This document shows positions 59,899-64,000 of a stretch of 64,000 nucleotides of DNA, piece by piece. The translations under genes were made by a program, and so were the position numbers. Source of the stretch: Symsagittifera roscoffensis. Taxonomy: Eukaryota > Xenacoelomorpha > Acoela > Convolutidae. Numbering within the stretch: position 1 is the first letter of the stretch; each line of letters starts with the position of its first letter. The stretch spans positions 4,066,411 to 4,130,410 of the forward strand of contig NC_087064.1 in NCBI RefSeq assembly GCF_963678635.1, in the 5' to 3' direction. The notes beneath the pieces are model-generated. The model saw only the letters and a program-made list of their open reading frames with translations, was not told the origin of the DNA and did not search any database.

Positions 59899-60791
59899 AC
59901 AAATTTTCGAACAACGGTCTTTTGTGCTTGAGAAGTAATTTGCACTAAAAAGTTTTAAAATAAGTTTCAATTTTACGCGCTGAATGACTTATAAATTTTT
60001 TTTCGCGTTATATTTACGTTTTGCTTTTACACACAAGATTAGTTGAGGTGAAACAAATTTTTTTGCTGTTTCCTCACAGATTTATATAATTTTTTGACAA
60101 GTTACTGTTTAAATTAATATAAGGAAGCAGAAAAAGGCTCTATTTGAACAAAATGTACTCCACGTAACCACAGCGCTGTTAATTTTATCACACAACTGAT
60201 ATTCTACCGAAAAGTCGTTTTGAAATAACCCTACTCCGACCTATTGGTTGCCTAATCACAAGCTGGTCCGACATAGCACTTTCCAGTACAGTATCCGAGC
60301 GCTGGTTTGAAGTAGGTTTGTGTCAGTTCTAATTAGAAATCAAATCATAGCAAATACGAAAAAAGTTTCGAGGCAATTCAATAATTCATTTTTTATTAAA
60401 AAACTATCAAATTAAATTACCCAAAAAATATAGAAGAAAGCAAGTGAGATTTCTCCCTTTTCGCTCTGATTTACACGCTCACAGTTTAATAAACAAATCA
60501 GACGGCAAATGAATTAAGCATGAAGTGTTAAAATCATGAAACAAGACATTTAACGAGAGTTATGCACAACTCGTCATTACGCCGATGTTAACTTTGTACG
60601 TAGTATCGACTCTTCCCCCTTTCGCAAAAAGGGGGGAAAAGTTGAAGAGATCACTTTTTTGACTACTTTTTTCAAAAAATGGCAAAAATTATCTTCTCCG
60701 GATAGTTTTTTTTTGATCAAAGGTACATCCCCCTCTAAGTGACCTACCGTAGAATGCCCCCATGCATGTACTAATTCTTAAAAAAATTCTG
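59899..60791 (+). repeat. Diverged 0.9-kb tandem duplication, unit 2
   Basis: Second unit. Anchors: AAATTTTCGAACAACGG, TACGCGCTGAATGACTT, AGAATGCCCCCATGCATG. Both units carry a CTCTTCCCCC..GTTGA(A/C)GA segment related to the GGATCTACTTAAC MITE ends. Confidence 0.85.
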
Positions 60792-61173
60792 TTTTAAAAA
60801 TGCCTTATACAAATGCTCAATAAATTTGTATTTTTTTTAACATTATTTATGCGGGAATGCTTTTTTTATGCCGTTAATTACCTAGATCAATCTTTTTATT
60901 ATTTTTTCTTTAGTAATACCGTTAATTTCTAACGTATCTAGGCTATATTAAAGTAAACTGATGAAGTGTGGGGGGAAATCGTACGATTGACCTTTTTTTT
61001 GGTTTTAAATGTTAGTTGTTTCTGTGGCACAGAAATATGTGTCAAAATAGGGTCTCTCTGGCACTGCCGGAGAGCAGCGAACATCAATTTGGGCGACCAT
61101 TTTGAGATCAATGAAAACTTAAAAATCCACTCGACCCACGCGATTATCTTAGATCGGCCCTAGGCTATGCATT

Positions 61174-61252
61174 GGACCAAGTTAATATCCTCCCCCTCAA
61201 AGCTGTTTAGCCTCCCCTGAACAGCTTTGAAGGGGAGGATATTAACTTGGTC
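61174..61252. repeat. Foldback hairpin, 33-bp arms and 12-base loop
   Basis: The left arm 61175-61207 (GACCAAGTTAATATCCTCCC...) pairs with the right arm 61220-61252 (ending GGATATTAACTTGGTC) with one mismatch. Related GGACCAAGTTAACATCC arms occur at 63456-63647 and near 61260. Confidence 0.9.
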
Positions 61253-61985
61253 TATTTGGGGACGGGGCAGGATGTTAACTTGATTCTATTTATCTAATCA
61301 GACAAGTTACTGTACGGTCAGGCCAGGTCAATCCATCAAATCCAACTTCTGTATACGGTCAATCTGCAAGGTCAATCCTAATTGGCAAAAGTACGAATGA
61401 TGCCTGTCAGGGAAAGATTGAGAGGGGGGACGCCCCTCTCGCAGGAAATTGACCCCAAGACGACCCAAACGTGTCCTACAAAAAACTCCCCCTTTGGAAC
61501 TATTTTAAGACATCCACTTTTGGCTGAGAAAATCTAGATCCGCCCCTAATGTCTAACTGACATTTACTGCGGTCGCCAAAATGGTAAATGAAGCAAAAAT
61601 GGAGCCTCTTTGGTTCAAGCTGTCTATGCGTAAAAGACAGACAACTTGACTGCAATACTCGTAGAAGGAACAGCATTGTTTGCGTTCGTCCTAAACGTGG
61701 ACAAGATGACAGCCTTTATTTTAACTGTTATTTTTAAAAGAATAAAAAGGAAATGACTCTAAGGGGATACAAATATATGACCATAACGACGTTGTTTATC
61801 ACTGTTCCGGATCAAAGCTAACAACCTCCCCCTCCCATTCCCCCTCCTCTACGTGAATACACCAAGTAAAGATCTTCCTCTTCAAATTATTTGGTCTAGC
61901 TGTCAATGCTCGCGGGGTGTTTTTGTTCGTCAAACCAATTCCGACTTTCCAATTAAGAAATAAACGGATTTTTTAAAGTTATTTG

Positions 61986-62189
61986 GGATCTTAACAAATA
62001 CCCTCCCCCTTCAAAAGAAGGATGTGGGGGAGATTGTTTAGTACATTAAATCTGTCTTCGACCAATCAGAATGCAGCAAACTTCGAATTATAAATAGAAC
62101 TCTCTAGAACTAATTTACTGCTTTTATTTAAAGGGGTGGCCTTTTTTGGGTAGGTATTATAGGGGGAGGGGTAATTGTTAAGTAGATTC
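61986..62189. mobile_element. GGATCTACTTAAC-family MITE
   Basis: Left GGATCTTAACAAATACCCTC, interior CCAATCAGAATGCAGCAAAC, right GGGTAATTGTTAAGTAGATT. The flanks GTTATTTG and ACCATTTG match only partly, consistent with an older insertion. Confidence 0.65.
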
Positions 62190-63056
62190 ACCATTTGATT
62201 GCTTTCAATGCCCTCAGCTCAAAAATAAGAAAATCAGAGACGTCTGAAAACCAATCAGAAGGTGCCTTTAAAATATCTCAAGCTAATGCTTAAATGCCTG
62301 CAAACAGTTTTTTATTAATATTTTTTATAAAAAATTTGTGCCTCTAACCATGTTTCTGGGAACTGCAAAATGTCAATTCAAACAATTTGGGATAATTAGT
62401 TCGAATTATATTTCCAGTTTCTATTTTAATGACTAGCGTGGGCGGTGAAATTTTCGACTCACAAATCATTCCAAGTTGTTTTGAGGGGAATATCACTTTA
62501 AAGGTCGCATTTGTGTGTTACGAACTTACATTTTATCCTTTATAATCAAAGCTGAATATGTAAAACTTATACTTAATTTTAAAAATATATGAATATTATA
62601 AATTATTAGAAGTTTATATTTAAAAAATTTTTTCCTGCAAATATGGCAAATTTTTCAAAAAAATTTTGAGAGGAAAAAGCAGAATTATCTGTTCTTAACT
62701 GACCGGACTGAGTTATTTTAGATGAAACGCGAAAAAATTTCTCACGAATTGCAAAATTTTTAACCATTGAAATTGTTGTTCCGCCCACTGATCTTCAGCG
62801 CGTGTCTTTTCTTTCGACGCAAAATCAGGTACCACAAATAATCATCAGAGAAGATGGAGTGGTACATTTCATTAAGACTTTTTCAATTGTTATTTGAACG
62901 ACAGTAAACTATAACAGAACATTCTTAGAAGGTCGAGAAAAACCGGCTTGTAATTTTGCTTTTTGGTCTATATATCAGCAAGAATACTTAAGTCAAGTGA
63001 AAATCGGTTTTATTTTAGCTATGAAAATCTTAGTTTCTCCACAAAAAACGAGTTAC

Positions 63057-64000
63057 TGTTCCAACTCTCGTAACAAAAGTTAAAGAATATTTGTGCTGGG
63101 GGTGAGTTTTTTTTCTTCAGACAAATTTCGACTTTTTAACTAGCCATTTTTGACGTATTTTTTTATCATTCGAAAGCTATTGTTGTATTGGGCTAATATT
63201 TGGAAAGATATTTTACCTGTGATCATTGTTTGTAAAGTTATGAGGGTTTAAAGATAGCCATTTTGGCCAATTTGGGACAGCTGACGCGTTAATGCGAGAT
63301 ATATTTTGCGCTATTAATGCGTAAGCTGAGATTTAATCCCTCACAAAAGTAGTTCCAAATTGGTTCAAGGAAGCTTATATGCCACAATTGATTTGTTAAT
63401 AGGAGCAAAGTCTATCACTTTGTACTTAATATGGCGTGTGGGGGGATGATTTTTGGGATCAAGTTAACATCCTCCCCCACCCCTCCCAAACTTGGACCAA
63501 GTCAAGATCCTCCACCCAGCGCTTATTTTAAATAAGTTAAGCGCTGCATGTAAAATGCTCGATTCTGATTGGCTAAAAAAACTTAAAACCAAGTTATCAT
63601 CCTCTCTCTCCCCAACTGTTTTTGAAGGGAGGATGTAAACTTGGTCCGATTTTGCAAAAATCTCAAATTTAAAAAAATATATTTTTTAATTTGGATCTCA
63701 GCAATTAAGTGGGTTTTCATTTTCGCGCGTTCGTATTTGTATTACTTACTATTTATATAATACCCACGTAAAAATTTTAAAATATATATATTCTAAAAAA
63801 AATTTTAAGCTATTGAGAATGTGGCCGCCAAAGTTGAATTTCTGAAAATCGAATTAGGGGGGCGGGAATAGTTAATAAGATCCTTTAATTTTTTTACATT
63901 TAATTTTTCATGTTATTTTTTTTCTTTACATTTAATTTTACATGTTATTACTGCTCCATAGACCTTAAAAGTCTGTCGGAACATTCAGGGCCTCGCCCTG
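63057..64000 (+). mobile_element. Hairpin-ended element, HINE/Helentron-like (copy 6, interrupted; window ends inside it)
   Basis: Starts TGTTCCAACTCTCGTAACAA, follows the family through ATGGCGTGTGGGGGGATGAT, is broken by the insertion at 63456, resumes near 63653, and reaches the right-terminal hairpin CAGGGCCTCGCCCTG at the window edge. Confidence 0.65.
63456..63647. mobile_element. GGACCAAGTTAACATCC-type MITE nested in a hairpin-ended element
   Basis: Begins GGATCAAGTTAACATCCTCC and ends GGAGGATGTAAACTTGGTCC. Flanks GATTTTTG and GATTTTGC agree at 6 of 8 bases. The interior has TGGACCAAGTCAAGATCC and TTCTGATTGGCTAA. Confidence 0.65.

Noticed and set aside
31480-64000. Search for ankyrin-repeat exons on the minus strand
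   Set aside because: No segment with the TPLHxAA-type ankyrin pattern was seen in any frame, so none is annotated.

Overview
This window looks like AT-rich nuclear DNA from an animal, most likely an invertebrate. Genes are split by ordinary GT-AG introns, coding islands are far apart, and much of the remaining DNA is recognisable as short non-autonomous transposons. One gene matches ANKRD6/diversin, a family I know only from animals. I cannot name the species or phylum from sequence alone.

Layout: (1) Bases 2-2680 hold the 3' part of a protein-primed family B DNA polymerase of the Maverick/Polinton/adintovirus kind, plus strand, with one intron and an acidic C-terminal extension. (2) Bases 4258-11690, minus strand, hold what I read as a complete four-exon gene for a divergent histone H2A variant of 273 residues. 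Its histone fold and docking segment are followed by a tail of about 155 residues containing SPK/TPK repeats. Its introns carry a 1.6-kb mariner-like element with a GC-rich interior and two hairpin-ended elements. (3) Bases 11691-20858 are gene-poor: nested hAT-type MITEs, a tRNA-derived SINE and a near-identical 1.48-kb tandem duplication. (4) Bases 20859-31479, minus strand, hold eight phase-compatible exons of the C-terminal two thirds of an ANKRD6/diversin (Diego-type) Wnt/planar-polarity protein. The ankyrin-repeat exons are not in view, so the gene probably starts beyond a very long intron or outside the window. (5) Bases 31480-64000 contain almost no supportable coding sequence: one orphan exon-like segment at 50851-50979, a few weak ORFs, a scrap of a non-LTR retrotransposon, and many MITEs.

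The repeats are the second main theme. At least three TIR families leave 8-bp target duplications that can be read directly in the sequence, which places them in the hAT-like group. Another family has a hairpin near each end, occurs head-to-tail, and resembles Helentron-associated elements (HINE). Foldback elements with G/C-run arms are frequent.

The most interesting item is the H2A variant. Its four exons are short, lie 1-4 kb apart and are not obvious as single ORFs, yet splice phases and protein alignment agree throughout.
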